NCBI GenBank assembly: GCA_015234115.1
Contig: JADFWP010000006.1
Span: forward strand, 21,439 to 85,438
Direction of reading: 5' to 3'
Length of the DNA: 64,000 nucleotides
Origin: Magnetococcales bacterium
GTDB taxonomy: Bacteria; Pseudomonadota; Magnetococcia; Magnetococcales; Magnetaquicoccaceae
Of this stretch, positions 53,199 to 63,433 are shown one piece after another. A program made the position numbers and the translations under genes. Under the pieces are notes generated by a model, which ran no database searches, was not told the DNA's origin, and saw nothing but the letters and a program-made list of their open reading frames with translations. The first letter of the stretch is position 1. Every line of letters starts with the position of its first letter.

Positions 53199-56105
53199 TT
53201 ACCAATCTCCGCCTTGTACCGGCCACACATGGTACATGCCCGTCTTGAAGTCAAAATCGACGCGGCCGTCGAAGAGGTATACGAGCCACGATTGAATGGC
53301 GTTGTCGGCAAGGGTAGTAGCCGACCAGTAGGAACTCGACTGGACGCCTGAGAATGGATGACTCGCTGTTAGGACCGGGTAACTAAAACTAAAATCTATC
53401 AGAGATTGCAATTCATTCAAATTTGGCAAGCGCCAGTCACTATACGTCCCGGCGGTATAACCCGTACAAGTCTGTGTCCCGGCATTCAGGCCGGTGATTT
53501 TGATCAACGCACTGGACCAATCCATTCTACCCCAGCAGTTGGCATTTTTCATCCAGACCAGGCCGGTCAAGTTATCAGTGACAGTGCCGTTGTTGTTGTC
53601 GGTGAAACGCGGGTCTGGCCATGCCACACCTTTTTGCAGATCCCCATCGTCTCCAGTCGCATACGAGACGGTTTGCCCGGTTCTGATTGTCCGTGCCATG
53701 GGGGAAATCGTCACGGTGACTGAGGCGGTGTTTGAATCGGCGGTGCCATCGTTGACCTTAAAGGTAAAGGTATCCGTACCGGCAGAAGTCGAAGTGTAGC
53801 TATAAGCGCCGGTGGTAGAATTGATCGTGACCGTACCCAATGAGCCGTTGGCAACCAGACTGTAGGTCAATGGATCCTGATTGGCATCTGTGGCGTTCAA
53901 GGTGCTGGACTTTGTAGTCCCTTCACGGAGCGTCAAGGTTCCATTGGCCGCCACTGGTGCGACATTTGGCATGTCTACGATGTTGATCGTCACCGTGGCC
54001 ACATTGGAATCGTCCCTGCCATCGTTGACCTTGAATGTAAAACTATCCGTGCCCGTCATGCCATAGCGGGGGGTATAGGTGAAGGCGCCGGTGGTGACGT
54101 TGGTGATCGAGGCCGTGCCTTTGGCACCGTTTGTCACGATGGTGTAGGTCAGCGCATCGCCATCGCTATCCGTGGCCGTCAGGGTGTCGCTGATTGCCGC
54201 AATTTCATTGGTGGTCAGGGTGTCATCCACGGCAACCGGGGTATCGTTGGCATTGCTGAACGATAACGTAAAGGGCGATGAACTGACGCTCCCTCCCCGT
54301 CCATCGCTGACCGTCACCTTCAGACTGAGTGACGAAACATTGGGCGGGGGGTTGCCAGAGAAGGTGCGCGTACTTGGCTCAAAACTCAACCAAGCGGGCA
54401 GGGACGAACCATTCGCTCGGGTTGCGGACCATATCAGACTATTGTTATCAATGCTGGTAAAGATGGAGGCTGGAACCTGGAAGCTCTTGCTTCCATCCCC
54501 GCTCCAGGTTTGATTGTCTATCGATGCGATGATGGTTGGCGGATCGTTGGTATTGCTGAAGGAGAGGGAAAAAGTGGTATTTACACTGGCCCCCTCGCCA
54601 TCGCGGGCCGTCACTTTCAGGGAGAGCGGTGCCGGGGTGGCTGGGGGATTGCCCGCAAAAGTACGGGTGGCTGGGGTGAAACTCAGCCAGGAGGGCAGTG
54701 CCGATCCATCGGACAGCGTGGCAGAAAGGGTCAAGGTATCCCTGTCCGCGTCGGAAAAGGTCGTGGCCGGGACTTGGAAGCTCTTGTTGCCACTTCCGGA
54801 CCAGACCTGGGTAGTCAGCGGATTGGCCACAACCGGGGTGTCATTGGCATTGGAAAAAGATAATGCAAATGTGGAACTGGCGCTGGCATTTTGGCCATCA
54901 CGGGCCGTGACCCGCAAATTGAGTGGTTGGGTATTGGCAGAGGGATTGCCCGCAAAGGTTCGGGTGGAGGCATTGAACGTCAGCCATCCGGGCAGGGCCG
55001 AGCCATCGGCCAGAGCGGCAGAGTAGGTCAGGGCGTCTCCGTCCGCGTCCGTGAAGGTTGCCGCCGGAACCTGAAAGTTCTTGCTGCCACTTCCTGACCA
55101 AAGCTGGGCGGTCAGAGGATTGGCCACAACCGGGGTGTCATTGTTGCTGGAAAAGGAGAGAGTGAACGTGGAACTGACACTCCCTCCCTGTCCATCGCCG
55201 ACCGTCACCTTCAAGTCGAGCTGTGCGGTATTGGCCGGGGGGTTGCCGGAGAAGGTGCGCGTACTTGGTGCAAAACTCAACCAAGCGGGGAGGTCCGAGC
55301 CATCCGCCAGGGTTGCGGACCAAACCAGGGTATCTCCATCCGCATCGGCAAAGGTCGAGGCCGGAACCTGGAAGCGCTTGGCACCGCTGCCGGACCAACT
55401 CTGGTTGGCAATCGGGGCGGTCACGGTCGGGGTGTCGTTGACATTGGTGAGAAAAATACGCAAAGGCGTGGAGACCGTGCTGCCTTGCCCGTCGCGCACG
55501 TTGACGCGCACGTTGACCTGCGACAGACCCGCCGGGGGGTTGCCGAAGAAGGTTCTTAATGCAGGCGAAAACTTGAGCCAGCCCGGCAGCGGATCTCCGC
55601 CATCCAGGGTGGCCGACAAGATCAGGGGGTCGCTGTCCCCATCGAGGAAGGCGTTTTTGGGAATCCGGAAACTTTTGGAACCCGAACCGCTCCAGGTGCG
55701 ATTGGGCAGCAGGGTCGCCACCCTGGCGTTGTCGTTGGTGGTGGTGAACGCAAGGGTGAAGGTGGCGCTGGCCTTGCCATAATGCCCGTCGTTGGCCGTG
55801 ACCTTGATCGACAGAGGAGCGGAGATGACCGGCGGATTGCCGCTGAAGGTGCGGCTGGTGGCATTGAACCGCAACCACGCTGGCAGACGCGCGCCATCCG
55901 CCAGCGTGGCCGAATAGCGCAGTGTGTCGCCATCGCTGTCCGTGAATGTGTTGGCCGGGATCTGAAACGATTTGCTGCCACTACCTGTCCAGGTCTGGTT
56001 TGGAATGGGGCTGGCAACCACCGGTGCAGCGGCATGGGCAGGGAGCACCATGGCTGTGAAGAGCAGAACGAGAGCGGATGGAATCGATAAAACACTCTTT
56101 CTCAC
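53199..56105 (-). CDS. secreted multi-Ig/cadherin-like repeat protein with DUF1566 domain
   Basis: 968 residues from GTG 56105, which gives a clean signal peptide (MRKSVLSIPSALVLLFTAMV); GTG 56120 is an alternative. Six tandem ~95-residue putative Ig domains follow, each opening like NQTWSGSGSKSFQVP and closing like RTFSGNPP. Then two VCBS/cadherin-like domains (TATDSDGDALTY, GTDSFTFKVNDG) and a DUF1566 domain (GLVWMKNANCWG, DWRLPNLNELQSLIDF, YHVWPVQGG). The repeats resemble calcium-dependent adhesion modules. No sorting or RTX signal is present, so it is likely released or loosely attached outside the outer membrane. Confidence 0.88.
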   Translation of the reverse strand: MRKSVLSIPSALVLLFTAMVLPAHAAAPVVASPIPNQTWTGSGSKSFQIPANTFTDSDGDTLRYSATLADGARLPAWLRFNATSRTFSGNPPVISAPLSIKVTANDGHYGKASATFTLAFTTTNDNARVATLLPNRTWSGSGSKSFRIPKNAFLDGDSDPLILSATLDGGDPLPGWLKFSPALRTFFGNPPAGLSQVNVRVNVRDGQGSTVSTPLRIFLTNVNDTPTVTAPIANQSWSGSGAKRFQVPASTFADADGDTLVWSATLADGSDLPAWLSFAPSTRTFSGNPPANTAQLDLKVTVGDGQGGSVSSTFTLSFSSNNDTPVVANPLTAQLWSGSGSKNFQVPAATFTDADGDALTYSAALADGSALPGWLTFNASTRTFAGNPSANTQPLNLRVTARDGQNASASSTFALSFSNANDTPVVANPLTTQVWSGSGNKSFQVPATTFSDADRDTLTLSATLSDGSALPSWLSFTPATRTFAGNPPATPAPLSLKVTARDGEGASVNTTFSLSFSNTNDPPTIIASIDNQTWSGDGSKSFQVPASIFTSIDNNSLIWSATRANGSSLPAWLSFEPSTRTFSGNPPPNVSSLSLKVTVSDGRGGSVSSSPFTLSFSNANDTPVAVDDTLTTNEIAAISDTLTATDSDGDALTYTIVTNGAKGTASITNVTTGAFTYTPRYGMTGTDSFTFKVNDGRDDSNVATVTINIVDMPNVAPVAANGTLTLREGTTKSSTLNATDANQDPLTYSLVANGSLGTVTINSTTGAYSYTSTSAGTDTFTFKVNDGTADSNTASVTVTISPMARTIRTGQTVSYATGDDGDLQKGVAWPDPRFTDNNNGTVTDNLTGLVWMKNANCWGRMDWSSALIKITGLNAGTQTCTGYTAGTYSDWRLPNLNELQSLIDFSFSYPVLTASHPFSGVQSSSYWSATTLADNAIQSWLVYLFDGRVDFDFKTGMYHVWPVQGGDW

Positions 56106-56348
56106 GGGATACTGCCTCACTGGATAAGGGCTGCGGCCTCTCTATAAACAATCAAAGGAGTATATGATGAATATGATGAACGGGCAACCGTTTCTTTTGT
56201 GATCTGCGATGATTTCTGCATCAATGGATTGTGACTTTGCATGGCCAATGGATGCCGTGCGCGCCAATCAGCCTGCTTTACAAAAGTTTGGTGGTGTTGG
56301 CAATTTGATTTAACTTATATTTTTAAATGGAGCGTGGCCTTTGCAGGA

Positions 56349-57320
56349 TCATTGCCGGTCGGCGAATACCTCGTCCACGGAGTTGGCGAACAGGATGTTT
56401 TCGCTCCATGCCTCGATCTGTTGTATGTGCGCCGTTGTCACCTGTTCGGTTGCCCTGTCCGGTGTTTGGCCAAATTTGCGGCGGATCAGTTTCAGGAGCA
56501 TGAAAGCGGCTTCTTCCTGACGGCCTTTCTGTTCGCCGATCTGGATGCCTTCCTCTCTGCCTTCCTCTCTGCCTTCCTCTCTGCCTTCCTCTCTGCCTTC
56601 CTCTTTGCCCTCTTCCCGTGCCAATTCAATCCGTCCACGTGCATCGGCAATGGCAATTCCAGCCTTATCATAAAGGTCCAGTTCATCCTTCGTCATGTTG
56701 GCCACCATGGCTTTTTCAAAGGCATGCCGGAACGGTGGCAGATCCAATTGGTCTGGTACCCGTTCCAGGGTCTCGGCATGGCGGATGAAGTAGATCCATT
56801 TTTCAAGGATGCCGTCACACTCTTCCAAGGGTTTCGTGAATTTTGTCAACTCAATGAAATAATGAACGATATCGCTCAGGTACGAATCGCCAGTGATGGT
56901 TTCCTGGGACTGATGGCAGGAAACGCAATGGTTGAATTTCGGGAACAGGATAAAGTCGGTGATGGTGACCGCAATAATCTGCTTGAGTTTGGGATAGTCT
57001 TCGGCCCGGCTGATTTGTCCAACATAAGCTTTGGCGCTATTGTACTGGATGCGGCTGAGAAATCCGGCCACCTTTTCCATCTGCATCTCCACCACATAGG
57101 AGATGCCGCGATGGTCCTTGCAGCGCACATCCAGCACCGAGGATTTGAGTTCCTTGATGCGTGGCGCCAGGAAAGGGTCCAGAATCGTCAATTCAACAAT
57201 CCGCCGATTCCCTTCCAGGCCAAGGAGACTCTCCAGAAATGAGATCAAAATATCCTTGGCATCCTCGCTGCCAAAAATTTTCTTGAAGGCAAAGTCGATG
57301 CGCGGGTCGATGAATTTCAT
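56349..57320 (-). CDS. Rpn/PD-(D/E)XK family nuclease (transposase-like)
   Basis: 323 residues from ATG 57320, preceded by a perfect AGGAGG six bases upstream. The opening FIDPRIDFAFKKIFGSEDAKDIL and the nuclease motifs (SSVLDVRC, YVVEMQME) are those of PDDEXK_2/Rpn proteins. The C-terminal third has a run of Arg-Glu-Glu-Gly units (EEGREEGREEGREEG) before the KLIRRKFGQTP helix. It belongs to a different subtype from the 28011 gene. The gene is alone and appears intact. Confidence 0.92.
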   Translation of the reverse strand: MKFIDPRIDFAFKKIFGSEDAKDILISFLESLLGLEGNRRIVELTILDPFLAPRIKELKSSVLDVRCKDHRGISYVVEMQMEKVAGFLSRIQYNSAKAYVGQISRAEDYPKLKQIIAVTITDFILFPKFNHCVSCHQSQETITGDSYLSDIVHYFIELTKFTKPLEECDGILEKWIYFIRHAETLERVPDQLDLPPFRHAFEKAMVANMTKDELDLYDKAGIAIADARGRIELAREEGKEEGREEGREEGREEGREEGIQIGEQKGRQEEAAFMLLKLIRRKFGQTPDRATEQVTTAHIQQIEAWSENILFANSVDEVFADRQ

Positions 57321-57532
57321 GACGAACCTCCTAAAACCGATCGAACAAGAGTGCCTGATGCTCCATTGTCTCATGAAAGGGGTGCATGCCGTCAATCAAG
57401 AATCAGTCGGAACCGGGCCGGGAAGAGTGGATCTTCTTGGATATTAGACCATTGAAGGCATTCTGGGCACTCCAACTATGGATCGGCCTTTCAGATAACG
57501 GTCAAATCTCGCTGCATGCGACTGACGACGGG

Positions 57533-57853
57533 TCAGGGAGTGACGGCGAGCAGACGGAAGGCTTCCTCCTGGAATGGTGTGATTCGGGAGAGCATGTGGA
57601 ACGGGATGTTGGCGGCGGCCTCCCATTGGGCGCGCACGGTATTGCGGGTCAGGGTTGATCGTCAGCGGTTGGTGGCGGAATGGGCCTCTCGGGCGACTTT
57701 GTCCAGCGTTTAATGCTGTCGGGCGGGTTTCTCGCACTCGACACAGAGATATGTCTTGTTGATTCCGAACGGATACGTTATCTTTTCATTCCTGGCCAGA
57801 GGGGATGGCGTGCCCCTTTCAATCACGCCATGCGAAAATTCTATCGGAGTCAT
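57533..57853 (-). pseudogene. possible decayed coding frame
   Basis: One minus-strand frame runs from ATG 57853 with protein-like composition, broken by stops at 57710-57712 and 57662-57664 and ending at 57533. Pieces are ITYPFGINKTYLCVECEK, LDKVAREAHSATNR and VRAQWEAAANIPFHMLSR...FQEEAFRLLAVTP. I do not recognise the family. The first 47 codons could be a small gene, but no ribosome site is seen. The rest of the 541-base gap (57321-57861) shows nothing else. Confidence 0.35.
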
Positions 57854-57861
57854 GACAAGGC

Positions 57862-59013
57862 ATGGAAATCAGGCAGATTCAGTTCCGAAAGCTGGTGTTT
57901 GATCGCTTGCTTCTGGAACCGTTGCAGCAGATGGATCCCATGTTGGTGCTCGTCTTTGCTGACAAGAAATATCTTATGGATCCCGCTGTCGTATCCGGGT
58001 TGCATGCGGCCTTTCCGGATGTGCCTTGTGTGGGTGTTTCAACCGCAGGTGAAATTTCCAATCAGGGGATGGGCAACGAATCGTGCGTGGTGACGGCCAT
58101 GCGTTTTGCTCACGGCAGCGTGCGGGTGGCGACGGCGGAGGTCACGACTTTGGAGGAGTCCCGGCAGGCCGGCGTGGCGGTTGGCAAAGGGGTGTCGGGG
58201 TCTGACTTGCGCGCGGTGCTGCTCTTTGCACCCGGATTGTCAGTCAATGGCTGCGCCCTGATCGACGGATTGTGCAGCATCGTGGGCGATGAGATGGAAA
58301 TCGTCGGCGGATTGGCCTGCGAATCGGGCATCATTCGACAAACCCTGGTGATGTCTTCGTCTGAGGTGTCCGCGCGGCGCGTGGTCGCCGTGGGACTGTA
58401 CGGCGACCACTTGGCGATCCGTCGATGTTCCCAAGGTGGATGGGTTCCTTTTGGTCCCATGCGCAAAGTGACACGGTGCGAGGGCTCTGTGCTGCTGGAA
58501 CTCGACGGAGAACCGGCACTGGATCTCTACAGTCGTTATCTGGGGGAATACGCCAGGGAACTGCCCGATTCCGGGTTGCGTTTCCCGTTCGAGATGCATC
58601 ATGCCAGACCCTGCTCCACGGATCCCGGCGTGATTCGCACGGTTCTCGACGTGGACCGATCCCGTGGCGGATTGATCCTGGGCGGGGATGTTGACCCGAA
58701 CGGTTATGTGCGTCTCATGCATGTCACCAGCGCCAAAATGGTGAGCGGAGCCGGTCAGGCGGCAGATTGCGCGCAGGAGCCACAGATGACCAGGAGTCCT
58801 GGATTGGGCTTGTTGATCAGTTGCGTGGGTCGCAAACTGATCATGGGCGATCAAATTGTCGAGGAACTGGAGATGGTCCGTGACAGACTGGGGCGTCAGC
58901 ATACCGTGACGGGATTCTATGCCCACAGTGAAATCGGTCCTTTGGGAGCCACCCGAACCTGTGCGCTGCATAACCTGACCATGACCATTGCCCTGATCAC
59001 CGAGGATGTCTGA
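57862..59013 (+). CDS. FIST domain signal-input protein
   Basis: 383 residues, cytosolic. FIST_N (~25-215: CVGVSTAGEISNQG, GGLACESG) and FIST_C (VTRCEGSVLLELDGEPALDL, ISCVGRKLIMGDQIVEE, GFYAHSEIGP, CALHNLTMT) are complete. It matches the 14169 FIST protein along its whole length. It ends 3 bases before its kinase gene, exactly as in the other cassette. The ribosome site is weak (AAGG). It starts the second FIST-kinase-regulator operon. Confidence 0.92.
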   Translation: MEIRQIQFRKLVFDRLLLEPLQQMDPMLVLVFADKKYLMDPAVVSGLHAAFPDVPCVGVSTAGEISNQGMGNESCVVTAMRFAHGSVRVATAEVTTLEESRQAGVAVGKGVSGSDLRAVLLFAPGLSVNGCALIDGLCSIVGDEMEIVGGLACESGIIRQTLVMSSSEVSARRVVAVGLYGDHLAIRRCSQGGWVPFGPMRKVTRCEGSVLLELDGEPALDLYSRYLGEYARELPDSGLRFPFEMHHARPCSTDPGVIRTVLDVDRSRGGLILGGDVDPNGYVRLMHVTSAKMVSGAGQAADCAQEPQMTRSPGLGLLISCVGRKLIMGDQIVEELEMVRDRLGRQHTVTGFYAHSEIGPLGATRTCALHNLTMTIALITEDV

Positions 59014-59016
59014 ACG

Positions 59017-62000
59017 ATGCATCGTCTTTTGCAACGGCAACTGCAAAAAGCCCTGGGATTGGATGATGATGGTGATGTCGAGGCCTGGTTGGCACAAAGG
59101 ACGGACTCGCACCAGGAAGATAGTCAGGCGCGGTTGTCGGGACTGGATGTCATGGGTTTCTTGCGCGGTGTCAACGCCGCCTATGAACGTTATGAACGTG
59201 ACATCGCCTTGTGTGACCGCAGCCTGAACCTCTCTTCGGAGGAACTGCATCAACTCAACGAACGTCTGCATCGCGAGTTGTTGTCGCAATCCAAGGTGTT
59301 GGCATCGTTGCGTCAAACGGCCAACCAGTTGTTGATGGCCAGCGGACAGCCTCTGTTGGAAGAGGATTTCGGCGGGTTGGAGTATCTTACCCAGTTGATG
59401 TCCCAAATGGTGCAACAAAGGGAGCAAACGCAAAAAGATCTGGAGGAGACCCTCTTCCAGATGAAACGTGTCATCATCGAGAAGGCGGCCAATGCCATTG
59501 TCACCATGGACGCCACCGGGCGAATACACTCTTTCAACGCTGCCGCAGAACGATTGTTCGGTTATGCCGCGGATCAGATCGTCGGACAGAGCGTCAAGCG
59601 GTTGATGCCCGCACACTATCATGCGGCCTACGATCAAAGCCTGACGAGCTACCTGGAGACAGGTATCCGTCACATCATCGGCGTGGCCACGGAGTTGGAA
59701 GGCTCCCGGTCCGATGGCAGCACGGTTCCCATCGAGTTGACGGTCAGCGAGATGGTGGTGGGTGGTGCGCGCATGTTTGTGGGCATCATGACTGATATCA
59801 CCTTGCGCAAACAATCCGAAAACCGCTTGCGTCACAGCGAAGCCACGGTCAGGGCGATTGTCGAAACCGCAGTCAATGGCATCATCACCATCGATGCGAC
59901 GGGTACGGTACGTTTGTTCAATCCGGCGGCGGAAACCCTGTTCGGCTATCAAGCCGAAGAGGTCATCGGCCAGAACATCAATATGCTCATGCCTTCCCCG
60001 TATCGCGAGGCCCATGACGGCTATTTGCGCCGCTATCTGGAAAGCGGCGCACGCACCATCATCGGGGTCGGTCGGGAGGTGGAAGGGCGGCGGCGCGATG
60101 GGGCGACGTTTCCTTTGAATCTGGCGGTCAGCGAGTTGGGAATCGGCGATGAACGGATGTTCGTCGGCATCCTCACCGATTTGACCTCCCGCAAGGCGGT
60201 GGAACAGGCTCTGATCGATGCCAGGGAACTGGCGGATCAGGCCAATCGTCTCAAGGGAGATTTCCTGGCCAACATGAGCCATGAAATCCGCACACCGATG
60301 AATGCCATCATGGGGATGACCCATCTGGCCCTGCAAACCCATCTGACGGACAAACAGCGGGAATATCTGAGCAAGATTCAATACTCCGCCCGCAATCTGC
60401 TGGGTATTCTCAACGACATCCTCGACTTCTCCAAAATCGAGGCCGGCAAACTGACCATGGAGCATATCGAGTTCCGGCTGGATGAGGTGTTGGATAACCT
60501 GGTCAACATGATTGGCACCAAGGCGGAAGAAAAAGGACTGCTTCTGGAGGTCTCCCGTGCCGAGTCGGTTCCGGAGTTGCTGGTGGGTGATCCGTTGCGT
60601 CTGGGACAGGTGCTGATCAATCTTGGCAACAATGCGGTCAAGTTCACCGAAACAGGTCATATCCGGCTCTCCGTGGCGCGATTGGAAGACGCGCATGGAC
60701 GGATTCGGCTGAGTTTCACCATTCAGGATACCGGGATCGGCATGAGCGAGGAGCAGCGGGAAAAGCTGTTCCAGGCTTTCATCCAGGCAGACTCTTCCAC
60801 GACGCGTCGATATGGGGGAACCGGTCTGGGGCTTTCCATCTGCAAACGGCTGGTTTCGCTGATGGGGGGTGAGATCCAGGTGGAGAGCCACCCCGGAAGC
60901 GGCAGCACCTTTCGTTTTACCGCGTTGTTCGACGGAGTCGCCACAGAAAGCGCCGCCCAGGAAGATGGACGATCCAGGCGTCACAAAAGTACCACCAAAA
61001 GACGGGACGGAGAGGCCATCCATGGCATTTTGGGTGCGCATGTGCTGCTGGTCGAAGACAACCGGATCAACCAGCAGGTCGCCACGGAGTTGCTGGAGTC
61101 CAACGGTCTGTTCGTGACCCTGGCCAGCAACGGCCTGGAGGCGCTGGAGTGGCTGGGCCGAAAGTCGTTTGATCTGGTGCTGATGGATGTGCAGATGCCC
61201 AAAATGGATGGGTATGCGGTGGCACGGGAGATGCGTCGTGATCCCCGTTGGCACAACCTGCCCATTCTGGCCATGACCGCGCATGTCATGGCCGGGGATC
61301 GGGAAAAATGTCTGGCAGCGGGCATGGATGACCATATTGCCAAGCCGATTGATCCCGACCTGCTCTTCGAGGCGCTGGTGAGCTGGATTGCCGCAGGCAG
61401 GCGCGAGGGGCAACAACCCGGATGCCCTTCGCCCGACGCGGTGCCGGAGGAACGCTTGCCCAAGGGCTTGACAGCCATCGACATCCCCGCCGGAGTCCGA
61501 AAGACCGGAGGGAAAGCAGGGTTCTTCAAGAAACTGCTCCTGGAATTTCACAAGGATTATCATGCCGTTGCATCACGCATGCGGCATCTTGTGACCTGCG
61601 GGGATAGCGTCGGGGCATTGCGACTGGCCCATACGCTCAAGGGGGTGGCCGGTTCCCTGGGGGCACTCCCGCTCGCCCAGGCAGCCATGGAATTGGAAAC
61701 CTGTCTAAATACAGGACAATGCCATGCCGACGCGGCGGAACTGACCTTGCTGGAACAGCGGGCAACCGTGTTGTGGGCAGAACTCGCCCCTTGGGTACAC
61801 GAACAGCTCTCCACTCCCGTCCTCCCCACCCGCCGCACGGAGACGATCCTTGTGAACATGGACGAGGTGACCCAACGTGTTCAAGAGTTGGTCCGTCTGT
61901 TGCGTTCGGGTCATTCTAAAAGTGGCGCAAAACTGGCCGAATTGCGGGGCATGGCCGGTGATCCGACCGGCGGACCTCTGGTGGAGATGGCTGCCCGGAT

Positions 62001-62085
62001 TGAAGAGTACGAGTTTGACGCGGCGCTGGCATGTCTGTTGGATTGGGCCGGTTCCTTACAGATCAGAATCCCGGAAGGAGCGTGA
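59017..62085 (+). CDS. cytosolic hybrid histidine kinase with FixL-like PAS domains (PAS2-HK-REC-Hpt)
   Basis: 1022 residues, no membrane segment. The N-terminal ~150 residues match the kinase at 15321 ([12 protein letters not shown]). Two FixL-type PAS domains follow: the first (~150-268) has His219 directly before IIG, where FixL has its heme histidine; the second (~276-395) has Thr347 there but keeps the FixL-like [15 protein letters not shown]. HisKA has His422, then HATPase, a receiver with Asp724 ([13 protein letters not shown]), Hpt with His872 ([10 protein letters not shown]) and a C-terminal helical module ([25 protein letters not shown]). Its FIST input precedes it and a GGDEF regulator follows. 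Confidence 0.93.
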   Translation: MHRLLQRQLQKALGLDDDGDVEAWLAQRTDSHQEDSQARLSGLDVMGFLRGVNAAYERYERDIALCDRSLNLSSEELHQLNERLHRELLSQSKVLASLRQTANQLLMASGQPLLEEDFGGLEYLTQLMSQMVQQREQTQKDLEETLFQMKRVIIEKAANAIVTMDATGRIHSFNAAAERLFGYAADQIVGQSVKRLMPAHYHAAYDQSLTSYLETGIRHIIGVATELEGSRSDGSTVPIELTVSEMVVGGARMFVGIMTDITLRKQSENRLRHSEATVRAIVETAVNGIITIDATGTVRLFNPAAETLFGYQAEEVIGQNINMLMPSPYREAHDGYLRRYLESGARTIIGVGREVEGRRRDGATFPLNLAVSELGIGDERMFVGILTDLTSRKAVEQALIDARELADQANRLKGDFLANMSHEIRTPMNAIMGMTHLALQTHLTDKQREYLSKIQYSARNLLGILNDILDFSKIEAGKLTMEHIEFRLDEVLDNLVNMIGTKAEEKGLLLEVSRAESVPELLVGDPLRLGQVLINLGNNAVKFTETGHIRLSVARLEDAHGRIRLSFTIQDTGIGMSEEQREKLFQAFIQADSSTTRRYGGTGLGLSICKRLVSLMGGEIQVESHPGSGSTFRFTALFDGVATESAAQEDGRSRRHKSTTKRRDGEAIHGILGAHVLLVEDNRINQQVATELLESNGLFVTLASNGLEALEWLGRKSFDLVLMDVQMPKMDGYAVAREMRRDPRWHNLPILAMTAHVMAGDREKCLAAGMDDHIAKPIDPDLLFEALVSWIAAGRREGQQPGCPSPDAVPEERLPKGLTAIDIPAGVRKTGGKAGFFKKLLLEFHKDYHAVASRMRHLVTCGDSVGALRLAHTLKGVAGSLGALPLAQAAMELETCLNTGQCHADAAELTLLEQRATVLWAELAPWVHEQLSTPVLPTRRTETILVNMDEVTQRVQELVRLLRSGHSKSGAKLAELRGMAGDPTGGPLVEMAARIEEYEFDAALACLLDWAGSLQIRIPEGA

Positions 62086-62088
62086 ATC

Positions 62089-63054
62089 ATGGAAGAAAAT
62101 CGTATGACCCTGCTGCTTGTCGATGACGAGCCGTTCAATTTGCATCTGCTCCAGGAGTTGTTGGAGCCGGATTATGATCTTTTGCTGGCCAAAAACGGCG
62201 AACAGGCGTTGCAGCGGGTGCGGGCCGTGCCGCCTCCCGATCTGATCCTGCTGGACATCATGATGCCGGGGGTGGATGGCTATCAGGTCTTGGAACGGTT
62301 GCAGGCCGATCCGATCACACAAAAAATTCCGGTCATTTTCATCACAGCCATGGGAGAGGTGGCGGACGAAGCCAAGGGGTTGGCGCTCGGAGCTGTCGAT
62401 TACATCAGCAAGCCCATCTCGCTGGCGATTGTGGAGGCGCGGGTCAAGACCCATCTGGCCTTGCGGAAAAGCATGGTCGCTCTGCAAGAACTGAATGCCC
62501 AACTGGAGAGCAAAAACGATCAGCTTTCCAAATTGAACACCATTTTACAGAACATGGCCATGCGGGATGGCCTGACCGGGATTCCCAATCGACGCCATTT
62601 TGATCAATATCTGGAGCAGGAGTGGAACCGTGCGTCGCGGGATCACGCTGGCTTGTCATTGATCTTGATGGATATCGATTTTTTCAAACCATTCAATGAC
62701 CACTATGGACATGCCGAGGGAGACGAGTGCCTCAAACAAGTAGCGCGGGCCCTGGCAGACGCCATGCCCAGGAGCGTGGATCTGCTGGCCCGTTATGGAG
62801 GCGAGGAGTTTGTGTGCGTGTTGCCTGACACCAATCTGGATGGCTTGATCGTGGTTGGCAACAAGCTGCGTGAGACCATCCATGCACTTGGTTTGCCCCA
62901 CCACTATTCAAAAGTGGCCGATCATGTCACCATCAGCATGGGCGGTGTGAGTATGATCCCCTCCCGTGACCTCACCCCCGCATCCCTGGTGAAAGCGGCT
63001 GACGACCGGTTGTATCAGGCCAAGGCGGCGGGACGGGACCGGTTGGTGTGTTGA
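62089..63054 (+). CDS. response regulator with GGDEF diguanylate cyclase domain
   Basis: 321 residues. The receiver has Asp56 in LLDIMMPGVDGYQV. After a coiled linker the cyclase domain shows RDGLTGIPNRRHFD, MDIDFFKPFND and the active-site GGEEF at 237-241. RSVD at 228-231, five residues ahead, is the RxxD product-inhibition site, so activity should be feedback-controlled. It makes cyclic di-GMP when activated by phosphorylation. GGAAGGAG lies before the ATG, three bases after the kinase stop. In the paralogous cassette the same position is held by an HD-GYP phosphodiesterase. Confidence 0.95.
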   Translation: MEENRMTLLLVDDEPFNLHLLQELLEPDYDLLLAKNGEQALQRVRAVPPPDLILLDIMMPGVDGYQVLERLQADPITQKIPVIFITAMGEVADEAKGLALGAVDYISKPISLAIVEARVKTHLALRKSMVALQELNAQLESKNDQLSKLNTILQNMAMRDGLTGIPNRRHFDQYLEQEWNRASRDHAGLSLILMDIDFFKPFNDHYGHAEGDECLKQVARALADAMPRSVDLLARYGGEEFVCVLPDTNLDGLIVVGNKLRETIHALGLPHHYSKVADHVTISMGGVSMIPSRDLTPASLVKAADDRLYQAKAAGRDRLVC

Positions 63055-63433
63055 GCGGAGGGCAACAGACTGAAAGGTATTGTACCGCGCTGACCATCCG
63101 CTCCACCCAGTGTGCCAGCACCACATTCTGATCATCCGGCGGTTTTTGGAACGGAAGCGCCATCCCCAGGGACGAAGCGCGGCGGACATCGACGCGCTCT
63201 CCTTGTCTGGTGCAAAAAACACCGAACGCAACTTGTGATGCCTCACTACCGCACAAATCTCCTCCTCCCAAAGAGCATGCAGCCTTCGCATGAAGGCTCA
63301 TCGCCTGCGCGAATCGAACGGCCCCACTGACCAGAAACCGGTTGTGTCCGCGTCATCGCCGTCGCACGGGCGTGATCGTGTGTATGCGTCCATTTCTCCC
63401 CGTCAGTCAGACCAGGACTTTCCCCAAAAATTT
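63055..63433. other. non-coding or degenerate stretch before the IS fragment
   Basis: About 380 bases with no convincing gene. Open frames exist on both strands, but none has recognisable motifs or a good ribosome site. It includes a 20-base sequence (63382-63401) repeated at 63781. Confidence 0.5.
63382..63401 (+). repeat. 20-bp sequence matching the IS66-type end at 63781
   Basis: Bases 63382-63401 and 63781-63800 agree at 19 of 20 positions and point the same way. They flank the IS4-type transposase fragment and may be ends of related elements. Confidence 0.7.

Noticed and set aside
62908..63291. 127-codon minus-strand frame over the end of the GGDEF gene
   Set aside because: Half of it mirrors the GGDEF gene; the rest has no motif and no ribosome site.
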